Assembly: GCF_004634245.1 (NCBI RefSeq)
Contig: NZ_SJTF01000002.1
Coordinates: 124,001-188,000, forward strand
Reading direction: 5' to 3'
Length of the DNA: 64,000 nt
Source of the DNA: Flavobacterium foetidum
GTDB lineage: Bacteria; Bacteroidota; Bacteroidia; Flavobacteriales; Flavobacteriaceae
Below, piece by piece: positions 25,003-33,713 of this stretch. Numbering within the stretch: position 1 is the first letter of the stretch; each line of letters begins with the position of its first letter. The translations under genes were made by a program, and so were the position numbers. The notes under the pieces are model-generated. The model did not search any database, had not been told where the DNA came from, and worked only from the letters and a program-made list of their open reading frames with translations.

Positions 25003-26097
25003 ATGAAACAAATTAACCTAATTGCAATTTTACTTCTCAGCGTTTTTACGTCGAATACATTTGCCCAGAAAAACAAAAAAATGGATATTATCGCTTACTA
25101 CACAGGCGATGCCAACTTAATTGATCAATATGAGGTCAATAAATTAAATCAAATTATTTTCAGCTTTTGCCATTTAAAGAATGGCAAATTGAGTGTCGAC
25201 TCCTCTAAAGATTCTGTCACAATAAAAAAATTGGTTTCTTTAAAATCTAAGAACCCACAGCTTAAAGTGGTGCTTTCTCTAGGAGGCTGGGGAGGCTGTG
25301 AGCCTTGTTCGCAAGCTTTTTCAACAGCAGAAGGCAGATTGACTTTTGCTAAATCAGTTAAAGAAGTTACTGATTATTTTAAAGTCGATGGTTTAGATCT
25401 AGATTGGGAATATCCTGCAATTGAAGGTCTTCCGGGGCATTTATACCAAGCTGTCGACAAACCAAATTTCACTGAACTGTTAAAGATTCTGCGCAGCACA
25501 TTAGGAAAAAAATACGAGTTAAGCTTTGCAGCAGGAGGTTTCCAAAAATATCTAGACGAGTCTATAGATTGGAAAGCAGTTACTCCATTGGTAAACCGCA
25601 TCAATATTATGAGTTACGATTTGGTAAATGGATATTCTCAAGTTACGGGGCATCACACACCATTGTATAGTACAAATCCAAACGAAGAATCTACAGATCG
25701 TGCGGTCACTTATTTATTAAAACAAGGTGTTCCCGCTGAAAAACTTGTAATTGGTGGTGCCTTTTATACTAGACAATGGATCAATGTTGAAAATATCAAC
25801 AATGGATTATACCAAGCAGGAAAACACGTTGAAGGAGTCAATTTCAAAGATTATGCTAAAACATATACTGAAGCAAACGGATGGAAATATTTTTATGATG
25901 AAAAAGCACAGGCTCCTTATTGGTACAATGCTAAAACCAAAACTTTTGCAACATCTGATGATATTAAATCTATCAAAGCTAAAACAGAATATGTAAAGTC
26001 TAAAAAGCTTGGAGGTATTATGTTTTGGGAACTCACATTAGACAGTCCGAAAAACGGAATGGTGAATGCAATTTATGAACTGAAAAATTCAAAGTAA
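25003..26097 (+). CDS. Glycoside hydrolase family 18 chitinase, secreted
   Basis: 364 aa with a signal peptide ending near FTSNTFAQ. The GH18 catalytic motif DGLDLDWE is at 129-136, the SxGG motif is LSLGGWGG, and the later barrel motif is NIMSYDLVNG. No carbohydrate-binding or type IX sorting domain is appended. It probably hydrolyses chitin or chito-oligosaccharides in the periplasm or outside the cell. The gene stands alone with its own promoter and terminator. Confidence 0.93.
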   Translation: MKQINLIAILLLSVFTSNTFAQKNKKMDIIAYYTGDANLIDQYEVNKLNQIIFSFCHLKNGKLSVDSSKDSVTIKKLVSLKSKNPQLKVVLSLGGWGGCEPCSQAFSTAEGRLTFAKSVKEVTDYFKVDGLDLDWEYPAIEGLPGHLYQAVDKPNFTELLKILRSTLGKKYELSFAAGGFQKYLDESIDWKAVTPLVNRINIMSYDLVNGYSQVTGHHTPLYSTNPNEESTDRAVTYLLKQGVPAEKLVIGGAFYTRQWINVENINNGLYQAGKHVEGVNFKDYAKTYTEANGWKYFYDEKAQAPYWYNAKTKTFATSDDIKSIKAKTEYVKSKKLGGIMFWELTLDSPKNGMVNAIYELKNSK

Positions 26098-26107
26098 GCA
26101 TTAAAAA

Positions 26108-26147
26108 GGGGAATCATTTATAAAAAATTGATTCCCCTATTTTTATT
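26108..26147 (+). terminator. Rho-independent terminator after the chitinase
   Basis: GGGGAATCA and TGATTCCCC form a 9-bp stem followed by TATTTTTATT. Confidence 0.88.
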
Positions 26148-26155
26148 GTAATAGT

Positions 26156-26533
26156 AACCCGTTGGGTGAAATTATTTTTTTCCAATTGCATTACATCAGC
26201 TTAGAAATAAATCTGTCTAAATCTAATCTGTATTAATCTGCGTGAAAAATTTATAAGCAAAAGGATTTCATGCCTATTTTAGCAGATCAATGAGATTTAA
26301 TGTCTTGAATGAAGCTATTGATAATACTAATCTAATTTAACCCGTTGGGTGTAATTAAAAAATAAAAGCATTTTAACACATAGAAGCATAGTTTTTTTGC
26401 CGAAAAAAGAAAATGGAAGAAACAAGTTTCCACACATACCTAAACTATGTGCATTTAGACTAGTGAAACGCCTTTTTTAAGTTTAGTCAAACTATGTTTC
26501 TGTGTGTTGAAAATAATTTCACCCAACGAGTTA
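26156..26533. repeat. Intergenic repeat cluster with ACCCGTTGGGT elements and an inverted repeat
   Basis: AACCCGTTGGGTG occurs at 26156 and 26339 and inverted as CACCCAACGAGTT near 26519, next to the stop of the following gene. An outer inverted repeat pairs a segment near 26378 (CACATAGAAGCATAGTTT) with one near 26491 (AAACTATGTTTCTGTGTG). An AATCTGCGTGAAA fragment is also present. No gene is seen. Confidence 0.65.
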
Positions 26534-27016
26534 ATTTACTTTGGTTTTATCGAGCTCTCCAATAAATGGTATTGCTTCTAAAATTTCGCTTCGAATTATG
26601 GTTTGCAGATACACCTCAAGCTGAATAAATTTGGCCGCATTTATAGCTCCAATCGCTTTTTTTGCCTGATGGTAAGTTTTAGTGTAAAGTTTCTCGTAGG
26701 CAATATGATTCTTAAGGGTTCCCTTGGCTAATTCGTCAGCCTTAGCATCAGTAAGTGTTTCATAATTAGCAGCATAATCATTAATTAACTGAAATTTAAT
26801 CTGCCCAAGAGCTTTTCGTTCTGTTTCATAACTGTCATAAACTTTAGTAAAAGCCACTGATTGTTCATCAGACAAATTCATGTATTGCTTTACGAGTTCA
26901 CTCTTAGTTTTACCATAAACGCTCTGAACCACTTCCACATCCTCTTTATAAGAAGACTGCGCATAAGATGAAAATGAGGTTGCCACCAAAATAAAAAGAA
27001 TACTTAGTTTTTTCAT
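26531..27016 (-). CDS. Secreted hypothetical protein, 161 aa
   Basis: A signal peptide (MKKLSILFILVATSFSSYAQ) is followed by an all-helical charged domain with LSDEQSVAFTKVYDSYETERKAL. The helical 'LSDEQ...YDSYE' pattern resembles small periplasmic Spy/CpxP-like proteins, but this is only a resemblance. It is the last of three small minus-strand genes for exported proteins, though the 127-bp gap suggests its own promoter. Confidence 0.75.
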   Translation of the reverse strand: MKKLSILFILVATSFSSYAQSSYKEDVEVVQSVYGKTKSELVKQYMNLSDEQSVAFTKVYDSYETERKALGQIKFQLINDYAANYETLTDAKADELAKGTLKNHIAYEKLYTKTYHQAKKAIGAINAAKFIQLEVYLQTIIRSEILEAIPFIGELDKTKVN

Positions 27017-27143
27017 AATGCTAGATTTTTTTGTTCATAAATACACCTAATCAAATATACTGATTTACAACACACTAACACTAAAAAAACTAAGAAAATA
27101 AACACAATTCTACAGAATACAATTCAGATTAAGAAATTGCCAC

Positions 27144-27662
27144 TCAATTATTTACATCGGTTTTTGGAGCACTTATTTCCCCATCATAAGAAATCGAAGC
27201 ACGGTTGTTGCTTATTACTGTCAGTGTAGCTTTTCCGTTAGCAAAAATTGAGAAAGTCAAATTATAAACATCATTTTTACCTTTTACAACAGCTTTCAGA
27301 TTCCAACCATTTTTTTTCTCACTTACTTTTATATCCTCAGGCTTACCTTCAAACTTGATGCCTCCATCGTTTCCATAACCTACATTAAATCCGCGTCCAA
27401 AAAAAGGCAGGTCGCAGGTTGTTTTTTCAGTATTAAACTTTAAAAAATAAGTATTATAGTCTAATTGTATAAGACGTCCGCCTTGTGGCGTAAGTTGTTG
27501 CGCTTCAAAAACAAAATTCTTAGCATCTATTAGGCTCTTTATTTTTTGTTTTTGCTGTTGTTCTCTTTCCGCTTTAAGTTCTTTTTTAGATTTTTCCTGA
27601 GCATTTATCACATTATTTAAAAACAATGATAAGAGTAAAATAATAGCAAACTTCCTTTTCAT
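27144..27662 (-). CDS. DUF4251 domain-containing exported protein
   Basis: A signal peptide (FAIILLLSLFLNNVINAQ) and a charged helix precede a beta-rich domain with FVFEAQQLTPQGGRLIQLDYNTYF and DLPFFGRGFNVGYGNDGG, as in DUF4251. The function of the family is not known. It lies 18 bp downstream of the META-domain lipoprotein gene, so they are probably co-transcribed. Confidence 0.88.
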   Translation of the reverse strand: MKRKFAIILLLSLFLNNVINAQEKSKKELKAEREQQQKQKIKSLIDAKNFVFEAQQLTPQGGRLIQLDYNTYFLKFNTEKTTCDLPFFGRGFNVGYGNDGGIKFEGKPEDIKVSEKKNGWNLKAVVKGKNDVYNLTFSIFANGKATLTVISNNRASISYDGEISAPKTDVNN

Positions 27663-27680
27663 AATCCTTATTGTTTTGAG

Positions 27681-28124
27681 TTAATTTTTTATTTTTTTTG
27701 CAAAGCGCATAGTCGCAATATCGCCAGAAATAAAATTCAAAGTTTTTCCGTCATCGCTTATATCGTATGAGGTTACTTTTTGCAAAGTATTCATATAAAC
27801 CTGTTCGCCTTGGCCGTCTAGACACATCATTTTGGTCATTGCCATGGGCTGCGTAAAATCGATTTTGTTTGCTTCTACAACAAGTTTTCCTGTATAAGAA
27901 TTACAGCTGCCGTTTCCAGAAACCTTCTTTTCTTTCAAATCAAAGCTTATAGTAGGTTTTTTATTGGGATAAAGCCCCTCAAAAGTTATCCTAGGACCTG
28001 TTATATAAGTAAGCTCCCAATGCCCTTCAAGTTTAGAAACCGAATCATTTTTTTTGTCTTTCGTACAATTGCAGGAAAAGAATATCGTAGAAAGAAAAAC
28101 AACAGCAAAAATATTTTTCATCAT
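27681..28124 (-). CDS. META domain-containing lipoprotein (HslJ-like)
   Basis: 147 aa with a lipobox near FFSCNC. The META domain shows EGHWELTYITG, the GNGSCNSYTG motif and a late TMRFAKK. META proteins are heat-shock or envelope-stress associated in other bacteria. An alternative start one codon later (MKNIF) is equally plausible. It heads a two-gene unit with the DUF4251 gene. Confidence 0.85.
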   Translation of the reverse strand: MMKNIFAVVFLSTIFFSCNCTKDKKNDSVSKLEGHWELTYITGPRITFEGLYPNKKPTISFDLKEKKVSGNGSCNSYTGKLVVEANKIDFTQPMAMTKMMCLDGQGEQVYMNTLQKVTSYDISDDGKTLNFISGDIATMRFAKKIKN

Positions 28125-28338
28125 AACATCAAGAGTTTAAATATAAACGAATTACAGCTAGTCGTTTTCCAAAAATGTCTCGAAAAACATCCTCTAATTT
28201 AAGGATTATTTTCTGTTTTTTTGAACTCTATCCAACTAAATTTTATGTGCTTAGTTTGACTTTTTTTTAACTTTTAGAGTTAATTAATTCAGTTATTTTA
28301 TGTTAAATTTACTTAATCTATAATTTAAAGCCTTTATT

Positions 28339-28866
28339 ATGAAAAAAATCATCGTCTCATTCGCTATACTTACAGCCTTAATTATTGGTTGTAAGACCAG
28401 TACAAAATCAAATGATGCCAAAGTGTTGACCGTGGCATTAGAGCCAAAAAGCAACACTTCAGTTGGCGGTACAGCAGTTTTTACCGAAAAAAACGGCAAA
28501 GTAACTTTTACAGCAAAAATCACTGGATTACAACCGGGAGTTCATGCCATACACATTCACGAAAAAGCAGATTGTAGCGCTGCCGATGGAAGTTCTGCAG
28601 CAGGACACTGGAATCCGACTTTTAAAAAGCATGGAAAATGGGGTTCTGCAGAATATCATAAAGGTGATATCGGAAACTTTACAGCAGATGCAAAAGGAAA
28701 CGGAACAATTACTCTTACGACAGATGAATGGTGTATAGGATGTGGAGACGCCAGCAAAGATGTTTTAGGAAAAGGTCTAATCGTACACGCAGGAGCAGAT
28801 GACTTTACTACGCAACCAACTGGAGACGCAGGTGGCAGAGTTGCTTGTGCTGGACTGATTAAGTAG
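28339..28866 (+). CDS. sodC: Copper/zinc superoxide dismutase, lipoprotein
   Basis: 175 aa with a lipobox ending LIIGC. Copper-binding histidines are in GVHAIHIHEKADC, the bridging and zinc ligands in AAGHWNPTFKKHG and EYHKGDIGN, and a late copper-ligand region in LIVHAGADD. GGRVACGL-type sequence near the end provides the disulfide cysteine. It converts superoxide to hydrogen peroxide and oxygen outside the inner membrane. Monocistronic. Confidence 0.94.
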   Translation: MKKIIVSFAILTALIIGCKTSTKSNDAKVLTVALEPKSNTSVGGTAVFTEKNGKVTFTAKITGLQPGVHAIHIHEKADCSAADGSSAAGHWNPTFKKHGKWGSAEYHKGDIGNFTADAKGNGTITLTTDEWCIGCGDASKDVLGKGLIVHAGADDFTTQPTGDAGGRVACAGLIK

Positions 28867-28888
28867 AAATAATCGACAAAAAGTTTGA

Positions 28889-28927
28889 TAACCACTATTT
28901 TTAACAAAAAGTAGTGGTTATTTCATT
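28889..28927 (+). terminator. Terminator after sodC
   Basis: AACCACTA and TAGTGGTT, extended by TTTTT/AAAAA pairing, form a long stem followed by ATTTCATTT. Confidence 0.75.
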
Positions 28928-28984
28928 TAAAATTAATTCAGAAACAAGAAAAAGATATAGCTTTGCATCAGCAAAATTAAGTCA

Positions 28985-30187
28985 ATGATTAATCCATCAG
29001 CACACGGCTGGATCGATAAATTCTTTAGTGAACAGAAGTTTTCAGAAGCGATTCCTGTTGAGACTCCAGATTCCTTTTACTATAAAGTAAGAGAAACAGG
29101 CTTTATTTACGGACATATCATCGCAATTGATTCACAGGTTCCAATTCCGATTAAGGGCTGGTTTAAAACCGAAATTTCTAAAGTTGCGCTTTTAAACACG
29201 CTTTACCACGTTTTTTGTTTGGAAAAAAGAAATTCTGAACCCAAAAATTTTATATCTGAAGTCTTAAAGTTTTACAAAGAAATGAGTCCTGAGGGATTCA
29301 ACTTGTTTAAAATTTTGCTGCCTAAGGATACTCCTTCGTTATCCTTAGAAAACATTATTGATGAAAGAGTGCAGACCAACGACAGCATCATCAGTAAAAA
29401 CTTTTCGCATTTAGTTACAAATGCGCTTTTGTTTATTGATGTTCTCGCGTTTAGAAAATACTTAGAACATGGAGAAATTCCAGAAAAATACTTAAAAAGA
29501 ATCGAAGAAACCGTTCTAGGAATTGTTGGACTGGCATTAAAAACTAAAACCGTTAAGTCGCAACATGACGACTTATTGATTAAACTTTTTGAAGCTTCAA
29601 TTCGTTACTCTAAATTCTCTAAGGTTACAGTTGAAACGCTCGAAACATTGCAACTGGATTATTTTCAGAACAAACTAGAACAATATTACTTAATCGACAT
29701 GGCCGGAATGGCTTTATGGAGCGATGGTGTTGTAGAAAATGAAGAATCCTATTTTTTGTATTCCTTAGGATCAACAATGGGAGTATCAGATGATTTTGTT
29801 ACTAAAAGCATCGATACAACCAATAATTTCATTACCACTCATAAACACAAAATTCCGTATTTTAATTATTCAAATCCGGTAAAGCATTTTTACGACCAAA
29901 TGACGCACAGCGTTATGAAATTAATTGTAAGAAACAAAAACAGGTTGATTAAGGAAATCGTTCAGAGTAAAGAGTTAATGGTCTTATTGGCCCTTTCTAC
30001 CACTCGTGATTTGGATCCCAAAGAGAAAAAGAAAGTAAAAAAACAGCTTTTGGATATTTGCAAAACTATTCCGTCACTGACTATATTTTTACTTCCTGGC
30101 GGAAGTTTATTGCTGCCTATATTAATCAAGTTTATCCCAACCATGCTTCCGTCAGCATTTAATGAAAACTTAGATGAAAATGAATAA
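28985..30187 (+). CDS. LETM1-related protein
   Basis: 400 aa, mainly helical. A TerB-like acidic segment (MAGMALWSDGVVENEESYFLY) sits mid-protein. The hydrophobic C-terminal LLPGGSLLLPILIKFIP resembles the conserved LETM1 membrane segment. Similar proteins are annotated in Bacteroidota as LETM1-related biofilm-associated proteins. No signal peptide. The molecular role is unclear; mitochondrial LETM1 is involved in cation exchange and membrane organisation. Confidence 0.75.
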   Translation: MINPSAHGWIDKFFSEQKFSEAIPVETPDSFYYKVRETGFIYGHIIAIDSQVPIPIKGWFKTEISKVALLNTLYHVFCLEKRNSEPKNFISEVLKFYKEMSPEGFNLFKILLPKDTPSLSLENIIDERVQTNDSIISKNFSHLVTNALLFIDVLAFRKYLEHGEIPEKYLKRIEETVLGIVGLALKTKTVKSQHDDLLIKLFEASIRYSKFSKVTVETLETLQLDYFQNKLEQYYLIDMAGMALWSDGVVENEESYFLYSLGSTMGVSDDFVTKSIDTTNNFITTHKHKIPYFNYSNPVKHFYDQMTHSVMKLIVRNKNRLIKEIVQSKELMVLLALSTTRDLDPKEKKKVKKQLLDICKTIPSLTIFLLPGGSLLLPILIKFIPTMLPSAFNENLDENE

Positions 30188-30190
30188 TAA

Positions 30191-30225
30191 AAAAATCGCC
30201 TTTTGAAATAGGGCGATTTTTTTAT
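30191..30225. terminator. Bidirectional terminator between converging genes
   Basis: AAAAATCGCC and GGGCGATTTTT flank a short loop, with A- and T-runs on both sides. It serves the LETM1-related gene and the converging carbonic anhydrase gene. Confidence 0.8.
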
Positions 30226-30244
30226 ATCTGCAAATCAGATTATT

Positions 30245-30880
30245 TTAAAGATCCAATTGATAAACTGCATCCAACTCTTCGTTTGAGCTAATAGTTACAT
30301 TTAAATCTGTTACAAATCCAGAATTTAATCCGTAAACCCATCCGTGAAGCATTAAATCTTGTCCGTTTTTCCATGCGCCTTGCACAATCGAAGTTTTTGC
30401 TAAGTTGTAAACCTGTTCTTTAGCATTAATTTCTACAAAAGCATTAAAACGCTCCGTTTCATCTTCAATCGAATTTAGATATTTATCATGCAAACGGTAT
30501 TCATCTTTAATATGACGCAACCAGTTATCGATAATTCCGACAGACTGGTTTCCCATTGCCGCTTTTACACCACCACAGCCGTAATGTCCGCAAACAATAA
30601 TATGCTTTATTTTCAGAACATTTACTGCGTAATCTAGTACGCTTAGCATATTCATATCAGAGTGAACAACCATATTTGCAATATTACGGTGCACGAAAAC
30701 TTCTCCTGGTTTTGCACCTACAATTTCGTTTGCAGGAACACGGCTATCAGAACATCCAATCCATAATAATGGCGGTTGTTGTCCTTTTGCTAAATCGGCA
30801 AAATAATTAGGGTCTTTTGCTAATGAATTTTCAACCCACTTTTTATTATTCTCTAATAACTGCTCATAAAATTTTCTCAT
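30245..30880 (-). CDS. can: Beta-class carbonic anhydrase
   Basis: 211 aa. Zinc ligands are C43 and D45 in GCSDSRVPA and H99/C102 in GHYGCGG, as in type beta enzymes. It interconverts CO2 and bicarbonate. It lies downstream of a SulP-family transporter on the same strand, about 115 bp apart, suggesting a shared role in bicarbonate supply or pH control. Confidence 0.94.
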   Translation of the reverse strand: MRKFYEQLLENNKKWVENSLAKDPNYFADLAKGQQPPLLWIGCSDSRVPANEIVGAKPGEVFVHRNIANMVVHSDMNMLSVLDYAVNVLKIKHIIVCGHYGCGGVKAAMGNQSVGIIDNWLRHIKDEYRLHDKYLNSIEDETERFNAFVEINAKEQVYNLAKTSIVQGAWKNGQDLMLHGWVYGLNSGFVTDLNVTISSNEELDAVYQLDL

Positions 30881-30994
30881 TTCCTTATTTTTTGTGTGGT
30901 AATTTCTAAATGTATAATAGTCTCAAAAAATGAACTTGATGTAAAGTTACCTAAATTTTGAGATTTCTTTTGCTTAAAAAGCATCTTAATTTAA

Positions 30995-32641
30995 TTACTC
31001 TTCCTTAATAACTTCTTTGTGAACCACTTCTCTTTTCGCTACATCATAATAATGTTCTATAGTAACATGATTATTGTTTTCTGGCGTATTTTCTAGTTCG
31101 TAAGCCTCTTTAAAACCTTTCAGCTTGACTTTGATATTTTCGTCGATTGCTCTGGTTTCTTTGAATTCACGAATCAAATCTAAGACATCATGAGCAATAT
31201 ATTCTGTATCATGAGCATTGATAATGACTTTAGAGTTTTCCGGAATTTCATTTAGAGTCTGCTTTATGGCCGCTTTATTCAAAAATGAAACTTCCTGTGC
31301 CAAATCGATATGAATAATGTCGCCATCTTCGTATTCTTCTTTTTTGAAGACATAAGCTCTTTTTAAGTTACCTCTCAAAACAAAAATGATACTGATGATG
31401 ATTCCCAGTGCAACACCTTTAAGCAAATCGGTGGCAACCACAAAAACCAAAGTTGCAATAAAAGGGACAAACTGATATTTTCCTTTTTTCCAAAAATGTA
31501 TAAAAGCGGCCGGTTTCGCTAATTTATAACCAACCAAAATCAGCACGGTCGCCAATGTCGCCAATGGAATCTTATTCAAAATAGTCGGAATAGACAATAC
31601 ACTTATCAACAATAAAATACCGTGAATAATCGCAGACAGTTTAGATTTTGCTCCTGCATTATTATTAGCAGATGACCTCACTACAACAGATGTCATTGGA
31701 AGGCCTCCTAATAGAGAACTCACGATATTACCAACACCTTGAGCTCTAAGCTCGACGTTTGTGTTCGTATAACGTTTTTGCACATCCATTCTATCGGTAG
31801 CTTCAATACACAAAAGCGTTTCGATAGAAGCAACAACTGCAATCGTAGCAGCAACTACCCAAACTTTTGGATTTGCCACAGCGGTAAAATCCGGCAAAAT
31901 CAGAATTGATTTAAAATCATCGAAAGATTTTGGAACCGGCAAAGAAACCAAGTGTTCTTTTGCAATTGCCAAAGGACTTCCTGTCGAGATGAACACTTCA
32001 TTTAAGACCACTCCAGCAATAACAGCTATTAAGGCTCCTGGCACTAGTTTTATTCTTTTTAAAAACGAAACTTTATCCCAAGCCAGTAAAATTGCTAATG
32101 AAACTACAGATACCACGACAGCTCCCATATGTATGTGGTTTAGAACATCAAACAAAAACGAAAACGAATTGCTTCCATCATTTTGAATAAAAGCTTGATC
32201 ACCTTCATAATCTGCATCATAACCAAACGCGTGCGGAATTTGTTTTAAAATAATGATAATCCCTATACCCGCTAGCATTCCTTCGATCACATTGGTCGGA
32301 AAATAATTTGAGATACTTCCCGCTTTTAAAAATCCTAACGCTAATTGAATTAATCCAGCAATAAAAACAGACATTAAAAATACATCAAAAGCACCTAAAT
32401 CAGTTATAGCGGTTAAAACAATAGCGGTTAACCCAGCAGCTGGACCTGATACGCTGATATGCGACTGGCTCAAATATCCTACAACGATACCCCCCACGAC
32501 ACCAGCGATAATTCCAGAAAATAATGGTGCTCCAGAAGCCATCGCAATACCTAGACACAATGGAAGAGCCACCAAAAAAACCACTAAACCTGAGGCAAAA
32601 TCAGATTTAAGGTTGGCAAAAAGATTGATTTTTTTTGTCAT
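30995..32641 (-). CDS. SulP family anion transporter with C-terminal STAS domain, likely bicarbonate
   Basis: 548 aa. About a dozen hydrophobic segments include the SulP signature region GLVVFLVALPLCLGIAMASGAPL. The C-terminal 120 residues form a STAS-like domain (VIINAHDTEYIAHDVLDLIREF). SulP transporters move sulfate, bicarbonate and other anions. The neighbouring carbonic anhydrase argues for bicarbonate here, though the substrate cannot be read from the sequence. Confidence 0.9.
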   Translation of the reverse strand: MTKKINLFANLKSDFASGLVVFLVALPLCLGIAMASGAPLFSGIIAGVVGGIVVGYLSQSHISVSGPAAGLTAIVLTAITDLGAFDVFLMSVFIAGLIQLALGFLKAGSISNYFPTNVIEGMLAGIGIIIILKQIPHAFGYDADYEGDQAFIQNDGSNSFSFLFDVLNHIHMGAVVVSVVSLAILLAWDKVSFLKRIKLVPGALIAVIAGVVLNEVFISTGSPLAIAKEHLVSLPVPKSFDDFKSILILPDFTAVANPKVWVVAATIAVVASIETLLCIEATDRMDVQKRYTNTNVELRAQGVGNIVSSLLGGLPMTSVVVRSSANNNAGAKSKLSAIIHGILLLISVLSIPTILNKIPLATLATVLILVGYKLAKPAAFIHFWKKGKYQFVPFIATLVFVVATDLLKGVALGIIISIIFVLRGNLKRAYVFKKEEYEDGDIIHIDLAQEVSFLNKAAIKQTLNEIPENSKVIINAHDTEYIAHDVLDLIREFKETRAIDENIKVKLKGFKEAYELENTPENNNHVTIEHYYDVAKREVVHKEVIKEE

Positions 32642-32719
32642 AATACAATACTAAAAAATTATTCACTAAAGATTTGCCACATTCATAAAAATGCAGCTAA
32701 GGTCAAAATAATTGAAGCA

Positions 32720-33004
32720 TTATACTAAATTGGGAGGTGGAGCAAAGATGCTCGGAGAAATATTGTCTAGTTTTACAATATTTTCAGAAATAATGGTTTT
32801 CTTCTCGATGCAAACCGCCATCAGGATTTCGTGTTCTAATATCACGGGATGCACTGCCGCCTTAAGTTCTTTATGCGCTTGTTCTTCTTCGGAAAAACTG
32901 AAAGACAAAGCCGTATTATTGCTTTTCTTAATCGCTTGGACAATGGTCGGAGTCGATAAGAAGGCAATAAATATGACTAATAATATGCGCGCAAGTACTT
33001 TCAT
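32720..33004 (-). CDS. Small exported hypothetical protein, 94 aa
   Basis: The ATG at 33004 (MKVLARILLVIFIAFLSTPTIVQAIKKS) gives a clean signal peptide. The mature part contains HKELKAAVHPVILEHEILM and a proline-rich end. I do not recognise a family. It lies 78 bp upstream of the SulP gene on the same strand. The antisense frame of similar length lacks a sensible start and is rejected. Confidence 0.6.
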   Translation of the reverse strand: MKVLARILLVIFIAFLSTPTIVQAIKKSNNTALSFSFSEEEQAHKELKAAVHPVILEHEILMAVCIEKKTIISENIVKLDNISPSIFAPPPNLV

Positions 33005-33072
33005 CAAGACAAAAATAACGTTAAACAAATAAAATCAAAGAGATTTTCATAGAAATTTAACAATAATAAAAA

Positions 33073-33102
33073 AGCAGAATGCAATTTTCATTCCATTCTG
33101 CT
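33073..33102 (-). terminator. Terminator after dps
   Basis: AGCAGAATG and CATTCTGCT form a 9-bp stem, followed on the minus strand by TTTTTTATT. Confidence 0.85.
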
Positions 33103-33126
33103 ATTAAATCCTTAAAAAACAAATAT

Positions 33127-33606
33127 TTACAGCGTCTCTTCCAACCAGGCATTCATCATCCAGATTGTTTTTTCCTGCTCTGCAATAAAATCACTCATCA
33201 TCGAATTGGTTCCTTCGTCGTTGATTTCGCCTGATTTGTTTAATATTTCTCTTTCAATTTTCAGAAGGTCAGACAACGAATTCACGATGAGTTGCACGGC
33301 TTTTTCGTCGTTAGAAATATTTTTACCCACCGTCAATTTATTATTCTTTACATAATCTTCAAAAGTATGCAGCGGTGTTCCTCCTATTGTCAAAACTCTT
33401 TCGGCTATCAAATCGATTTTTAATTGTGCATCGGTGTATAATTCTTCAAACTTAACATGCAGGTCAAAGAAACGTTTCCCACGGATGTTCCAATGAATTC
33501 CTCTCAAATTCTGGTAATACACTTGGAAATTCGACAATAATATATTTAATTCTTGAACCAATAATTCTGATTCTTTTACTGGTAATCCTAAGATATTTGT
33601 TTTCAT
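33127..33606 (-). CDS. dps: Dps family ferritin-like DNA-protection protein
   Basis: 159 aa. The ferroxidase signature is in RGIHWNIRGKRFFDLHVKFEELYTD with H, D and E ligands. Dps oxidises Fe2+ with hydrogen peroxide and stores iron, protecting DNA. It is divergent from oxyR across about 107 bp, a classic peroxide-response pair. A -7 box TAAATTTG on the minus strand (33634-33641) lies about 30 bp upstream of the ATG. Confidence 0.94.
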   Translation of the reverse strand: MKTNILGLPVKESELLVQELNILLSNFQVYYQNLRGIHWNIRGKRFFDLHVKFEELYTDAQLKIDLIAERVLTIGGTPLHTFEDYVKNNKLTVGKNISNDEKAVQLIVNSLSDLLKIEREILNKSGEINDEGTNSMMSDFIAEQEKTIWMMNAWLEETL

Positions 33607-33633
33607 AATGTACTTTTTAATCCTAATTTACTA

Positions 33634-33693
33634 CAAATTTAGAGCTTCTCCTATAGTTTATATATAATAAAAAATTATATTTACTTATTTTTG
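33634..33693. promoter_or_regulatory. Divergent dps and oxyR promoters
   Basis: TAAATTTG on the minus strand (33634-33641) faces dps. TATTTTTG on the plus strand (33686-33693) faces oxyR. The AT-rich dyad between them (CTATAGTTTATATATAATA) is a candidate OxyR-binding region. Confidence 0.6.
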
Positions 33694-33713
33694 CATCAAA
33701 AATTACTATTAAA

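Noticed and set aside
32712..33032. Plus-strand frame antisense to the small exported protein
   Set aside because: The minus-strand frame has a clean signal peptide and operon position; the plus-strand one has neither.
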